A stretch of DNA of 64,000 nucleotides, from assembly GCA_036365515.1 (NCBI GenBank), contig CM070876.1, positions 104,660,810 to 104,724,809 on the forward strand. The letters are read 5' to 3'. The stretch's first letter is position 1. Every line of letters starts with the position of its first letter. The notes beneath the pieces were generated by a model. That model was not told the origin of the DNA, did not search any database, and was given only the letters and a program-made list of their open reading frames with translations. The translations under genes and the position numbers were made by a program. The stretch comes from Torymus aiolomorphi. Its lineage: Eukaryota > Arthropoda > Insecta > Hymenoptera > Torymidae. Positions 11,257 through 22,853 of this stretch are shown in pieces.

Positions 11257-13026
11257 AAAACAAAAAATTTTTTTCATAACGGACAAATAGTATTTAATTT
11301 TAATTTTGATAAACATGCAGCATCGCGGAGATAATATTTTTGTTAATAGTAGGCACACCGTATCCAAAATCAAATTTACCGAAAATTTAACAAGAGTTGA
11401 TAGCTTAAATAAATTGGTACAGCGTTTTTTACCATATTCTGGCAGTTTTTTTTAGCAATGTTTAAAAGTATAAAATTGTCTTCAGTATGGAGGAAATATC
11501 TAAATTTAGGCCTCTTCTGATGTCCCATGAGCTTATCCTTGCATAATAGTAAGTTCTATGTAGTGGAACATGTTACTGGAAGTGGATTATATAAATATTT
11601 GCTTGACTTAGCTAAATATCTGAGAACCATAGATATGTCACAGTACTATAAAAGTTATTTCCCTCTTATGTCTCGATAAAAATAAAAAAATTTCTTTGAA
11701 GGCACATCTACAGGACAAAGTTTTTCTGAATGTTAAAAAAAGTATGTACAAGCTCAATTTAATAGTATCATTTTTCGTCAAAACTTATAAGTCAATTTTG
11801 CATTAATAAGAAGTTTCACTTTTTTTTTAAATGACGAAACTTGGAAAAGATATTTAATTTTGAAGGCACATCTACTAGACAAACTTTCTTGTTCTTTAAG
11901 CCCTTCTGAATGCGAAAAAAATGATATACTTTTAAATCTAAAAATTAAAGATAATTTCATCTTTTTTCTAAATGACGACACTTATAAATACTGGCATCTA
12001 CCTTTTTGATCTTGCAAGAATAATTATCTACACTGAAATTATTACTTTAAAAGTTACAGTTTTCTAAGGAATAATCGTTATTACAATTATAACTTCCCAT
12101 AATAATTTGTTACAGGCGATAATTCAATAAATATCTGAAAATATAAAATATCAATATTTTTTAATCATCACATCAGCTTTACGTAATGCATATTGTAATT
12201 GAAGTAAATAAGTGAATAAGGAACATCAGTCATCCCATTTAATTTTTTATTTAAAAATTATAAGAAATACGTTAAGCTGATGTGATGATTGAAAAAAATT
12301 GATATTTAATATTTTCAGATATTATTTGAATTATCGCTAGTAGCAAATTATTATAGGAAGTTATAATTGTAATAACGTTTATCACTTAGAAAACTGTAAC
12401 TTTTAAAGTAATAATTTCAGTGTAGATAATTATTCTTGCAAAGATCAAATAGGTAGATGCCAGTATTTATAAGGTGTCGTCGATTAGAACAAAGACAAAA
12501 TTATTCTTAATTTTAGATTTCAAAGTAAATAATTTTGTTAACATTCAGAAAGGCTTAAGGAACAAGAAAACTTTGTCCTGCAGATGTGCCTTTAAAAAAA
12601 TTTTTAATTTTTTTCGAGAGGTAGGAGGAAATAACTTTTATAGTACTGTGATACATCTATGGTTCTCACATATTTAGCTAACTATAAGTCAAGTAAATAT
12701 TTATATAATCCACTTCCAGTAACATGTTCCACTACATAGAACTCACTATAATGCAAGGATACGCTCGTGGGGCATCAGAATTTAGATATTTCCTCCGCGT
12801 ACTCAAGACAATTTTATACTTATAAACGTTAATAAAAAAAACAGCCAGAATATGGTAAAAAAATGCTGTACCAACTTTTTTAGGCTATCAACTCTTGTCA
12901 AATTTTCGGTAAATGTGATTGGATACGATGTGCCTACTATTAACAAAAATATTATCTCCGCGACGCTGCATTTTTATAAAAATTAAAATTAAATACTATT
13001 AGTCCGTTATAAAAAAACTTTTTGTT
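11257..13026. mobile_element. 1.77-kb foldback element
   Basis: Two long inverted arms, left about 11,257-12,186 and right about 12,260-13,026, pair along their length (ATATTATCTCCGCGAC-type boxes, AACTCTTGTCAAATTTTCGG, AAAGTTACAGTTTTCTAAG, CATCACATCAGCTT). A short unpaired centre lies at about 12,190-12,260. The left arm is about 160 bp longer because it holds an internal duplication (about 11,697-11,822 and 11,862-11,985, with GAAGGCACATCTAC repeated). There is no transposase. Confidence 0.88.
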
Positions 13027-13361
13027 TGTAAGAAACTATTGCATCTTGAAGAAAAATTGATTATATCACATAAAAACAGTAAGCAAATTAGTAAAACGTG
13101 TTTTTCTTGTCTTTATATATAATAAAGCAGTTGACAGAAAAAAATTATACTTTAGGTACACATTGGTATTAGTAATTTTTTAAATAGGAAACTTGTGGAG
13201 GTTCGTTGCACACTCACGTTTATAAAATAATTTTCTTTACGAGTAACAAATACCAATACTTAGGGAATATCTTTGGAAATGATATAGGTATAGATAAGGA
13301 TGCTAGCCTTTCCCCTGAAAATTTAATTAATACGTATTGACAAACGTCAGTAATTTTTTAC
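13021..13361. repeat. Dispersed repeat R, copy 2, first half
   Basis: Direct copy of 6,548-6,870 (GTTTGTAAGAAACTATTGCA, ATAGGAAACTTGTGGAGGTT, TTTCTTTACGAGTAACAAAT). It is interrupted at 13,361 by a hAT-type MITE. The remaining half of the unit resumes at 14,457. Confidence 0.88.
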
Positions 13362-13878
13362 TAGGGGTGCACGACTACTCAAAGATCCGAACTATTTGCT
13401 CTATAAACTCAACTCGACGAACTCAAGTCGAATCAAATGTTTTTCTTGATAATTGAGTAGTTAGAAATAGTTCGAGTAGTTCGAACTTTGATCGAGTGGT
13501 TTGAAATTATAGAAAACTTCCAACTTCCAGTGCATAGTAGTGAATAAATTATAAAAGAATTATAAATAAAAAATTATAGATAATTATAAGTAATCTTAGG
13601 ATAATTATAATTATTATCGCTAAATAGTAGCTAAATCCAAAAACAAATTACATTCAGCTAATTAAGTATATAATATTATAAGTTACTAAGAGAGCCAGCT
13701 GGTTCTATCTAGATCGAACTACTTAATTCGAGTAGCTCGACTTCATTCGAGTAGTTCGAGTTGGTCCGAGTATTTCGATCTGACTCGAGCAGTTCGAAGT
13801 ATAATGTACTCGATTCAAGTTCGAAGAAAAAGCTCGATACAGTTCAAACACGCCAAGCCGAGTACTTGTACACCCCTA
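13362..13878. mobile_element. hAT-type MITE, 517 bp
   Basis: Termini TAGGGGTGCACGA and GTACACCCCTA are inverted. The flanking 8-mers TTTTTTAC and CTTTTTAC match at 7 of 8 positions, as expected for a hAT target duplication. Subterminal regions carry many copies of a GAGTAGTTCGA-like motif in both orientations, typical of transposase-binding subterminal repeats. No open frame. Confidence 0.85.
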
Positions 13879-14640
13879 CTTTTTACCCGTACTAGATTCT
13901 AAAGCAGAGCGTGCTACGCGCGCCTGAACACGAACCTATCTTACCTACTGAATTCGCAAATGAAATTTTTTGACAACGCTCTGAAGTTGGCTCTGTAAGC
14001 TTCAATTCGATAATAATCACTATCACCTTTTTACAATAGGAACTAGATTCTAAAACAGAGCGCGCTACGCTTGCCTGCACGCTAACATATCTTGTTTGTA
14101 TTGTTTGCAGATTTGTCACTGAATTTTACAAACAAATGCATATAACTTTGCAGGTTTTGAAAATTTTTCAATTTTGATATCGGCAACTTCCCCTGAAATT
14201 TAAAAAGGAAGAAAATGAGACCTTGCAAATTAAAATTGAATGAAAAACAAAAAAGATTTGTATTTGATATTGATTTTTTTTTTTTTAATGCACAAAACAT
14301 ACTTTTGCAAAATTGGAAATTCTCTAACAAAAATATTTTCCGTTATGTTCAGAACTCTGCTTCGTGTCATATTAGTTTTCAGATTCGAATGTGTAAATGA
14401 ATTTTTGTAAAAAATGTTCATAGCTTTAGGTCAACTAGACCGCTGGAGCCACCTTAAAAAATTTTCATAGCACACCGACCTACCAGGGCTCAAATTAAAG
14501 TTTTTGGCAAACAAAAAAGTTAAACAAATTGTGCAACGATCGTAAGTGGGCCCCTGTTCATATTAATAAATATATCAATTGGAAGAGGACATGAAAAACA
14601 TGAAAAATGACTGATTATTGACCGTTTTTTTATTTTGAGT
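13879..14640. repeat. Short duplicated segment plus second half of repeat R copy 2
   Basis: A segment beginning ACTAGATTCTAAA, then CAGAGCG and GCTACGC, occurs twice (13,889 and 14,041). From 14,457 to 14,640 the tail of repeat R resumes (CTACCAGGGCTCAAATTAAA, TTGTGCAACGATCGTAAG) and passes directly into the satellite. No gene. Confidence 0.75.
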
Positions 14641-17130
14641 CGATTTGGTTCATAATTTTTTTACAGGGAGTTTTTATGCTCAAAAAGTAATTCCAGCTTT
14701 AAAAAGTTTGGAAATGCCAGACGCCGCGGAATCAGATTTTTTTTTTTGTCATGACCCCTATATAATCAGCTGTTTGGGGGTTTTCCAGAAAGTCGATTTG
14801 GTTCGTAATTTTTTTACAGGTACTTTGTGTGCTCATAAAATAATTTCAGCAATAAAAAGTTTGGAAATGCCAAACGCCGCTGAGAGAGAATTTTTTTTCC
14901 GTCACGACCCCTATATAATCAGCTGTTTGGGGGTTTTCCGGGGAGTCGATTTGGTTCGTAATTTTTTTATAGGGAGTTCTTATGCTCAAAAAGTAATTCC
15001 AGCATTAAAAAGTTTGGAAATGCAAGACACCGAGCAGTGAGAATTTTTTTTCCGTCACGACCCCTATATATCTGATTATATAATAAGCTGTTTGGGGGTT
15101 TTCCGGGGAGTCGATTTGGTTCGTAATTTTTTAACAGGTACATTGTGTGCTCATAAAATAATTTCAGCAATAAAAAGTTTGGAAATGCCAAACGCCGCTG
15201 AGAGAGAATTTTTTTTCCGTCACGTCCCCTATATAGTCAGCTGTTTGGGGGTTTTCCGGGGAGTCGATTTGGTTCGTAATTTTTTTATAGGGAGTTCTTA
15301 TGCTCAAAAAGTAATTCCAGCATTAAAAAGTTTGGAAATGCCAGACACCGAGCAGTGAGAATTTTTTTCCGTCACGACCCCTATATATCTAATTATGTAA
15401 TCAGCTGTTTGGGGGTTTTCCGGGAAGTCGATTTGGTTCGTACTTTTTTTCAGAGTAGTTCGTGTGCTCATAAAATAATTTCGGCGATAAAAAGTTTGGA
15501 AATGCCAAGCGCCGCTGAGAGAGAATTTTTTTTCCGTCACGACCCCTATATAATTAGTTGTTTGGGGGTTTTCCGGGGAGCCAATTTGGTTCGTAATTTT
15601 TCTATAGGGAGTTCTTATGCTCAAAAAGTAATTCCAGCATTAAAAAGTTTGGAAATGCCAGACACCGAGCAGTGAGAATTTTTTTCCGTCACGACCCCTA
15701 TATATCTAATTATGTAATCAGCTGTTTGGGGGTTTTCCGGGGAGTCGATTTGGTTCGTAATTTTTTTACAAGTACTTTGTGTGCTCATAAAATAATTTCG
15801 GCGATAAAAAGTTTGGAAATGCCAAGCGCCGCTGAGAGAGAATTTTTTTCCGTCACGACCCCTATATAATTAGTTGTTTGGGGGTTTTCCGGGGAGTCAA
15901 TTTGGTTCGTAATTTTTCTATAGGGAGTTCTTATGCTCAAAAAGTAATTCCAGCATTAAAAAGTTTGGAAATGCCAGACACCGAGCAGTGAGAATTTTTT
16001 CTCCGTCACGACCCCTATATATCTGATTATATAATCGTCTGTTTGGGGGTTTTCCGGGGAGTCGATTTGGTTCATAATTTTTTTACGAGTAGTTTGTGTG
16101 CTCATAAAATAATTTCAGCGATAAAAGGTTTGGAAATGCCAAACGTCGCTGAGAGAGAATTTTTCTTCGGTCACGTCCCCTATATACCTGAATATATAAT
16201 AGGCTGTTTGGGGGGTTTCCGGGGAGTCGATTTGGTTCGTAATTTTTTTACGAGTAATTTGTGTGCTTATAAAATAATTTCAGCAATAAAAAGTTTGGAA
16301 ATGCCAAACGCCGCTGAGAGAGAATTTTTCTTCGGTCACGTCCCCTATATACCTGAATATATAATCAGCTGTTTGGGGGGTTTCCGGGGAGTCGATTTGG
16401 ATCGTAATTTTTTTACAGGGAGTTTTTATTCTCAAAAAGTAATTCCAGCTTTAAAAAGTTTGGAAATGCCAGACACCGAGCAGTGAGAATTTTTTTTCCG
16501 TTACGACCCCTATATATCTGGTTATATAATCAGCTGTTTGGGGGTTTTCCGGGTAGTCGAATTGGTTCATAATTTTTTTACAAGTAGTTTGTGTACTCAT
16601 AAAATAATTTCAGAGATAAAAAGTTTGGAAATGACAACGTCGCTGAGAGAGAATTTTTCTTCGGTCACGTCCCCTATATACCTGAATATATAATCAGCTG
16701 TTTGGGGGGTTTCCGGGGAGACGATTTGGTTCGTAATTTTTTTACAGGGAGTTTTTATGCTCAAAAAATAATTCCAGCTTTAAAAAGTTTGGAAATGCCA
16801 GACACCGAGCAATGAGAATTTTTTTTCCGTCACGACCCCTATATATTAGATTATAAATCAGCTGTTTGGGGGTTTTCCGGGGGATCGATTTGGTTCGTAA
16901 TTTTTTTACGAGTAGGTTGTGTGCTCATAAAATAATTCCAGCATTAAAAATTTTGGAAATGCCAGACACCGAGCAGTGAGAATTTTTTTTACGTCACGAC
17001 CGCAATATATCTGATTATATAATCAGCTGTTTGGGGGTTTTCCGGGGAGTCAATTTGGTTCGTAATTTTTTTACGAGTAGTTTGTGAGCTCATAAAATAA
17101 TTTCAGCGATAAAAAGTTTGGAAATGCCCA
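14640..17130. repeat. Satellite, type A, about 16 monomers of 151-169 bp
   Basis: Each monomer holds AAAAAGTTTGGAAATGCC, a CCCCTATATA box and CTGTTTGGGGGTTTTCCGGG followed by a GTCGATTTGGTTCGTAAT box. Two monomer variants alternate (CATAAAATAATTTCAGC against CAAAAAGTAATTCCAGC), giving a dimeric higher-order unit of about 317 bp. Some 153-bp monomers keep a 51-codon frame open, producing repetitive open frames that end at a GAGCAGTGA stop in the second variant. Confidence 0.93.
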
Positions 17131-20100
17131 AAGCCGCAGAGTGAGAATTTTTTTTCCTGCAAATACGCTGTATTATCAACTTTTTGGGCACATTTGGAAA
17201 TGTTCCGGGGAGTTTATTTTCTTCTTAATTTTTCTACATGTAGCTTGTGTTCCTAGAAAGTAATTTCCACGATAAAAAGTTTGGAAATGCCCAAAGCCGC
17301 TGAGGGAGAATTTTTTTTTCTTACAAACACGCTGTTTGTCACCTCTTTGGGCCCGTTTGGAAATGTTCAAGGGAGTTTATTTTCTTCTTAATTTTTTTAC
17401 ATGTAGCTTGTGCTGCTAGAAAGTAATGTTCGCGATAAAAAGTTTGGAAATGCCCAAAGCCGCCGAGTGAGAATTTTTTTTCCTGCAAATACGCTGTATT
17501 ATCAACTTTTTGGGCCCATTTGGAAATGTTCCGGGGAGTTTATTTTCTTCTTAATTTTTCTACATGTAGCTTGTGTTCCTAGAAAGTAATTTCCACGATA
17601 AAAAGTTTGGAAATGCCCAAAGCCGCTGAGGGAGAATTTTTTTTTCTTACAAACACGCTGTTTGTCACCTTTTTGGGCCCGTTTGGAAATGTTCCGGGAG
17701 TTTATTTTCTTCATAATTTTTTTACATGTAGCTTGTGCTGCTAGAAAGTAATTTTCGCGATAAAAAGTTTGGAAATGCCCAAAGCCGCGGAGTGAGAATT
17801 TTTTTTCCTGCAAATACGCTGTATTATCAACTTTTTGGGCCCGTTTGGAAATGTTCCGGGGAGTTTATTTTCATCTTAATTTTTTTACATGTAGCTTGTG
17901 TCGCTAGAAAGTAATTTCCACGATAAAAAGTTTGGAAATGCCCAAAGCCGCTGAGGGAGAATTTTTTTTTCTTACGAACACGCTGTTTGTCACCTTTTTG
18001 GGCCCGTTTGGAAATGTTTCGGGGAGTTTATTTTCTTCTTAATTTTTTTACATGTACCTGTGCTGCTAGAAAGTAATGTTCGCGATAAAAAGTTTGGAAA
18101 TGCCTAAAGCCGCTGAGGGAGAATTTTTTTTTCTTACAAACACGCTGTTTGTCACCTCTTTGGGCTCGTTTGGAAATGTTCCGGGGAGTTTATTTTCTTC
18201 TTAATTTTTTTACATGTAGCTTGTGCTGCTAGAAAGTAATTTCCACGATAAAAAGTTTGCAAATGCCAAAAGCCGCTGAGTGAGAATTTTTTTTCCTGCA
18301 AATACGCTGTATTATCAACTTTTTGGGCCCATTTGGAAATGTTCCGGGGAGTTTATTTTCTTCTTAATTTTTCTACATGTAGCTTGTGTTCCTAGAAAGT
18401 AATTTCCACGATAAAAAGTTTGGAAATACCCAAAGCCGCTGAGGGAGAATTTTTTTTTCTTACAAACACGCTGTTTGTCACCTTTTTGGGCCCGTTTGGA
18501 AATGTTCCGGGGAGTTTATTTTCTTCTTAATTGTTTTACATGTAGCTTGTGTTGCTAGAAAGTAATTTCCACGATAAAAAGTTTGCAAATGCCAAAAGCC
18601 GCTGAGTGAGAATTTTTTTTCCTGCAAATACGCTGTATTATCAAATTTTTGGGCCCATTTGGAAATGTTCCGGGGAGTTTATTTTCTTCTTAATTTTTCT
18701 ACATGTAGCTTGTGTTCCTAGAAAGTAATTTCCACGATAAAAAGTTTGGAAATGCCCAAAGCCGCTGAGGGAGAATTTTTTTTTCTTACAAACACGCTGT
18801 TTGTCACATTTTTGGGCCCGTTTGGAAATGTTCCGGGGAGTTTATTTTCTTCTTAATTTTTTTACATGTAGCTTGTGCTGCTAGAAAGTAATGTTCGCGA
18901 TAAAAAGTTTGGAAATGCCCAAAGCCGCGGAGTGAGAATTTTTTTTCCTGCAAATACGCTGTATTATCAACTTTTTGGGCCCGTTTGGAAATGTTCCGGG
19001 GAGTTTATTTTCTTCTTAATTTTTTTACATGTAGCTTGTGTCGCTAGAAAGTAATTTCCACGATAAAAAGTTTGGAAATGCCCAAAGCCGCTGAGGGAGA
19101 ATTTTTTTTTCTTACGAACACGCTGTTTGTCACCTTTTTGGGCCCGTTTGGAAATGTTTCGGGGAGTTTATTTTCTTCTTAATTTTTTTACATGTAGCTT
19201 GTGCTGCTAGAAAGTAATGTTCGCGATAAAAAGTTTGGAAATGCCTAAAGCCGCTGAGGGAGAATTTTTTTTTCTTACAAACACGCTGTTTGTCACCTCT
19301 TTGGGCTCGTTTGGAAATGTTACGGGGAGTTTATTTTCTTCTTAATTTTTTTACATGTAGCTTGTGTTGCTAGAAAGTAATTTCCACGATAAAAAGTTTG
19401 CAAATGCCAAAAGCCGCTGAGTGAGAATTTTTTTTCCTGCAAATACGCTGTATTATCAACTTTTTGGGCCCATTTGGAAATGTTCCGGGGAGTTTATTTT
19501 CTTCTTAATTTTTCTACATGTAGCTTGTGTTCCTAGAAAGTAATTTCCACGATAAAAAGTTTGGAAATGCCCAAAGCCGCTGAGGGAGAATTTTTTTTTC
19601 TTACAAACACGCTGTTTGTCACCTTTTTGGGCCCGTTTGGAAATGTTCCGGGGAGTTTATTTTCTTCTTAATTGTTTTACATGTAGCTTGTGTTGCTAGA
19701 AAGTAATTTCCACGATAAAAAGTTTGCAAATGCCAAAAGCCGCTGAGTGAGAATTTTTTTTCCTGCAAATACGCTGTATTATCAACTTTTTGGGCCCATT
19801 TGGAAATGTTCCGGGGAGTTTATTTTCTTCTTAATTTTTCTACATGTAGCTTGTGTTCCTAGAAAGTAATTTCCACGATAAAAAGTTTGGAAATGCCCAA
19901 AGCCGCTGAGGGAGAATTTTTTTTTCTTACAAACACGCTGTTTGTCACCTTTTTGGGCCCGTTTGGAAATGTTCCGGGGAGTTTATTTTCTTCTTAATTT
20001 TTTTACATGTAGCTTGTGCTGCTAGAAAGTAATGTTCGCGATAAAAAGTTTGGAAATGCCCAAAGCCGCAGAGTGAGAATTTTTTTTCCTGCAAATACGC

Positions 20101-22380
20101 TGTATTATCAACTTTTTGGGCCCGTTTGGAAATGTTCCGGGGAGTTTATTTTCTTCTTAATTTTTTTACATGTAGCTTGTGTCGCTAGAAAGTAATTTCC
20201 GCGATAAAAAGTTTGGAAATGCCCAAAGCCGCTGAGGGAGAATTTTTTTTCCTTACAAACACGCTGTTTGTCACCTTTTTGGGCCCGTTTGGAAATGTTC
20301 CGGGGAGTTTATTTTCTTCTTAATTTTGTTACATGTAGCTTGTGCTGCTAGAAAGTAATGTTCGCGACAAAAAGTTTGGAAATGCCCAAAGCCGCCGAGT
20401 GAGAATTTTTTTTCCTGCAAATACGCTGTATTATCAAATTTTTGGGCCCATTTGGAAATGTTCCGGGGAGTTTATTTTCTTCTTAATTTTTCTACATGTA
20501 GCTTGTGTTCCTAGAAAGTAATTTCCACGATAAAAAGTTTGTAAATGCCCACAGCCGCTGAGGGAGAATTTTTTTTCTTACAAACCCGCTGTTTGTCACC
20601 TTTTTGGGCCCGTTTGGAAATGTTCCGGGGAGTTTATTTTCTTCTTAATTTTTTTACATGTAGCTTGTGCTGCTAGAAAGTAATGTTCGCGATAAAAAGT
20701 TTGGAAATGCCCAAAGCCGCCGAGTGAGAATTTTTTTTCCTGCAAATACGCTGTATTATCAACTTTTTGGGCCCGTTTGGAAATGTTCCGGGAAGTTTAT
20801 TTTCTTCTTAATTTTTTACATGTAGCTTGTGTTGCTAGAAAGTAATTTCCACGATAAAAAGTTTGGAAATGCCCAAAGCCGCTGAGGGAGAATTTTTTTT
20901 TTCTTACAAACACGCTGTTTGTCACCTTTTTGGGCCCGTTTGGAAATGTTCCGGGGAGTTTATTTTCTTCTTAATTTTTTTACATGTAGCTTGTGCTGCT
21001 AGAAAATAATGTTCGCGATAAAAAGTTTGGAAATGCCCAAAGCCGCCGAGTAAGAATTTTTTTTCCTGCAAATACGCTGTATTATCAACTTTTTGGGCCC
21101 GTTTGGAAATGTTCCGGGGAGTTTATTTTCTTCTTAATTTTTTTACATGTAGCTTGTGTTGCTAGAAAGTAATTTCCACGATAAAAAGTTTGGAAATGCC
21201 TAAAGCCGCTGAGGGAGAATTTTTTTTTCTTACAAACACGCTGTTTGTCACCTCTTTGGGCCCGTTTGGAAATGTTCCGGGGAGTTTATTTTCTTCTTAA
21301 TTTTTTTACATGTAGCTTGTGCTGCTAGAAAGTAATGTTCGCGATAAAAAGTTTGGAAATGCCCAAAGCCGCCGAGTGAGAATTTTTTTTCCTGCAAATA
21401 CGCTGTATTATCAAATTTTGGGCCCGTTTGGAAATGTTCCGGGGAGTTTATTTTCATCTTAATTTTTTTACATGTAGCTTGTGTTGCTAGAAAGTAATTT
21501 CCACGATAAAAAGTTTGGAAATGCCCAAAGCCGCTGAGGGAGAATTTTTTTTCTTACAAACACGCTGTTTGTCACCTTTTTGGGCCCGTTTGGAAATGTT
21601 CCGGGAGTTTATTTTCTTCTTAATTTTTTTACATGTAGCTTGTGCTGCTAGAAAGTAATGTTCGCGATAAAAAGTTTGGAAATGCCCAAAGCCGCCGAGT
21701 GAGAATTTTTTTCCTGCAAATACGCTGTATTATCAACTTTTTGGGCACGTTTGGAAATGTTCCGGGAGTTTATTTTCTTCTAAATTTTTTACATGTAGCT
21801 TGTGTTGCTAGAAAGTAATTTCCACGATAAAAAGTTTGGAAATGCCTAAAGCCGCTGAGGGAGAATTTTTTTCTTACAAACACGCTGTTTGTCACCTCTT
21901 TGGGCCCGTTTGGAAATGTTCCGGGGAGTTTATGTTCTTCTTAATTTTTTTACATGTAGCTTGTGCTGCTAGAAAGTAATGTTCGCGATAAAAAGTTTAG
22001 AAATGCCCAAAGCCGCCGAGTGAGAATTTTTTTTCCTGCAAATACGCTATATTATCAACTTTTTGGGCCCGTTTGGAAATGTTCCGGGGAGTTTATTTTC
22101 TTCTTAATTTTTCTACATGTAGCTTGTGTTCCTAGAAAGTAATTTCCACGATAAAAAGTTTGGAAATGCCCAAAGCCGCTGAGGGAGAATTTTTTTCTTA
22201 CAAACACGCTGTTTGTCACCTTTTTGGGCCCGTTTGGAAATGTTCCGGGAGTTTATTTTCTTCTTAATTTTTTTACATGTAGCTTCTGTTCCTAGAAAGT
22301 AATTTCTACAATAAAAAGTTTGGAAAATCTCAAAGCCGCCGAGGAGAATTTTTTTTATTGCATTTTTACATCTACCCTGT
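17131..22380. repeat. Satellite, type B, about 32 monomers of about 163 bp
   Basis: The array continues with a related monomer. It keeps AAAAAGTTTGGAAATGCCCA and adds GGGCCCGTTTGGAAATGTTC plus a TTTTTTACATGTAGCTTGTG box. Two variants alternate (CCTGCAAATACGCTGTATTA against CTTACAAACACGCTGTTTGT), so the higher-order unit is about 326 bp. GTTTGGAAATG occurs twice per monomer, a trace of an older half-unit duplication. The array decays at 22,240-22,400. Open frames on the minus strand are repeat artefacts. Confidence 0.93.
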
Positions 22381-22709
22381 ATAATCACCCGTTTGGGGTG
22401 GTTTTGGGGGTGGGGATAATTTGATATCGGTTTATATCAATTATTTTTGATGAATTCTTGTGTTATTTACAATATCTGGTGTCATTCTCCCTGAGAAATT
22501 TGATTTTAGAAAAATGGAATTTTCGTTCTCTTAGGTTGTCTTACGAATTCCGTGTTAGGGGTGGGGGGTAGTTTGGAATTGATTTATTTTGATCAATTTT
22601 CATGTATTCTTCCATTATTTGCAGTATATTATGCTATTCATGTGGAAAAAATGTGTTTTTCGAAAATCGAATTTTCGTTGGATCGCAACGTTGCAAACTT
22701 CAAACCCAT
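22381..22709. other. Right end of the composite block
   Basis: Unique AT-rich DNA with G-runs (TTTGGGGTGGTTTTGGGGGT) leads to the right terminal inverted repeat. That repeat occupies about 22,665-22,709 and ends CAACGTTGCAAACTTCAAAC plus CCAT. There is no gene; a 70-residue frame here is formed by the junction with copia. Confidence 0.6.
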
Positions 22710-22853
22710 GAATATATTTACAAAAGCGCTGGTAAAGATAAGTTTCAAAAATTCAGAAAATTAATGGATGTTAAATAAGACATGTTAAACTGACATGTAA
22801 GAAGAATGAAAATATTTAAAAGTCTAAGTGTAAAATATAAATATAAGGAGGTG
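22710..22853 (+). pseudogene. Copia-type Pol remnant D (C-terminus) and polypurine tract
   Basis: The first codons after the composite block read NIFTKALVKISF, the conserved C-terminal copia box, followed after a frameshift by the last residues and a stop. An AAGGAGGTG polypurine tract lies directly before the LTR at 22,854. Orientation and frame match remnant C at 5,960-6,109, so remnants C and D were once adjacent. Confidence 0.88.

Larger units (their letters stand above)
6102..22717. mobile_element. 16.6-kb composite insertion in copia pol, 8-bp target duplication
   Basis: The block 6,110-22,709 is flanked by identical 8-mers GAATATAT (6,102-6,109 and 22,710-22,717). Its ends are related inverted termini: the left begins ATGGGTCTGAAG and continues TTGCAACGTTGGA; the right ends CAACGTTGCAAACTTC followed by AAACCCAT. 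Dropping the block and one 8-mer makes the copia frame continuous through the FTKAL box, so the outermost ends were inserted as a unit. It contains two complete 223-bp MITEs sharing these termini, foldback elements, a hAT-type MITE, duplicated segments and a 7.7-kb satellite. No transposase frame is seen. Whether it is one large non-autonomous transposon or a pair of MITEs mobilising what lies between is open. Confidence 0.8.

Noticed and set aside
14645..22388. Many open frames of 60-150 residues in the satellite on both strands
   Set aside because: They follow the monomer period, appear in several frames, and stop at monomer-specific codons. They are treated as repeat artefacts.
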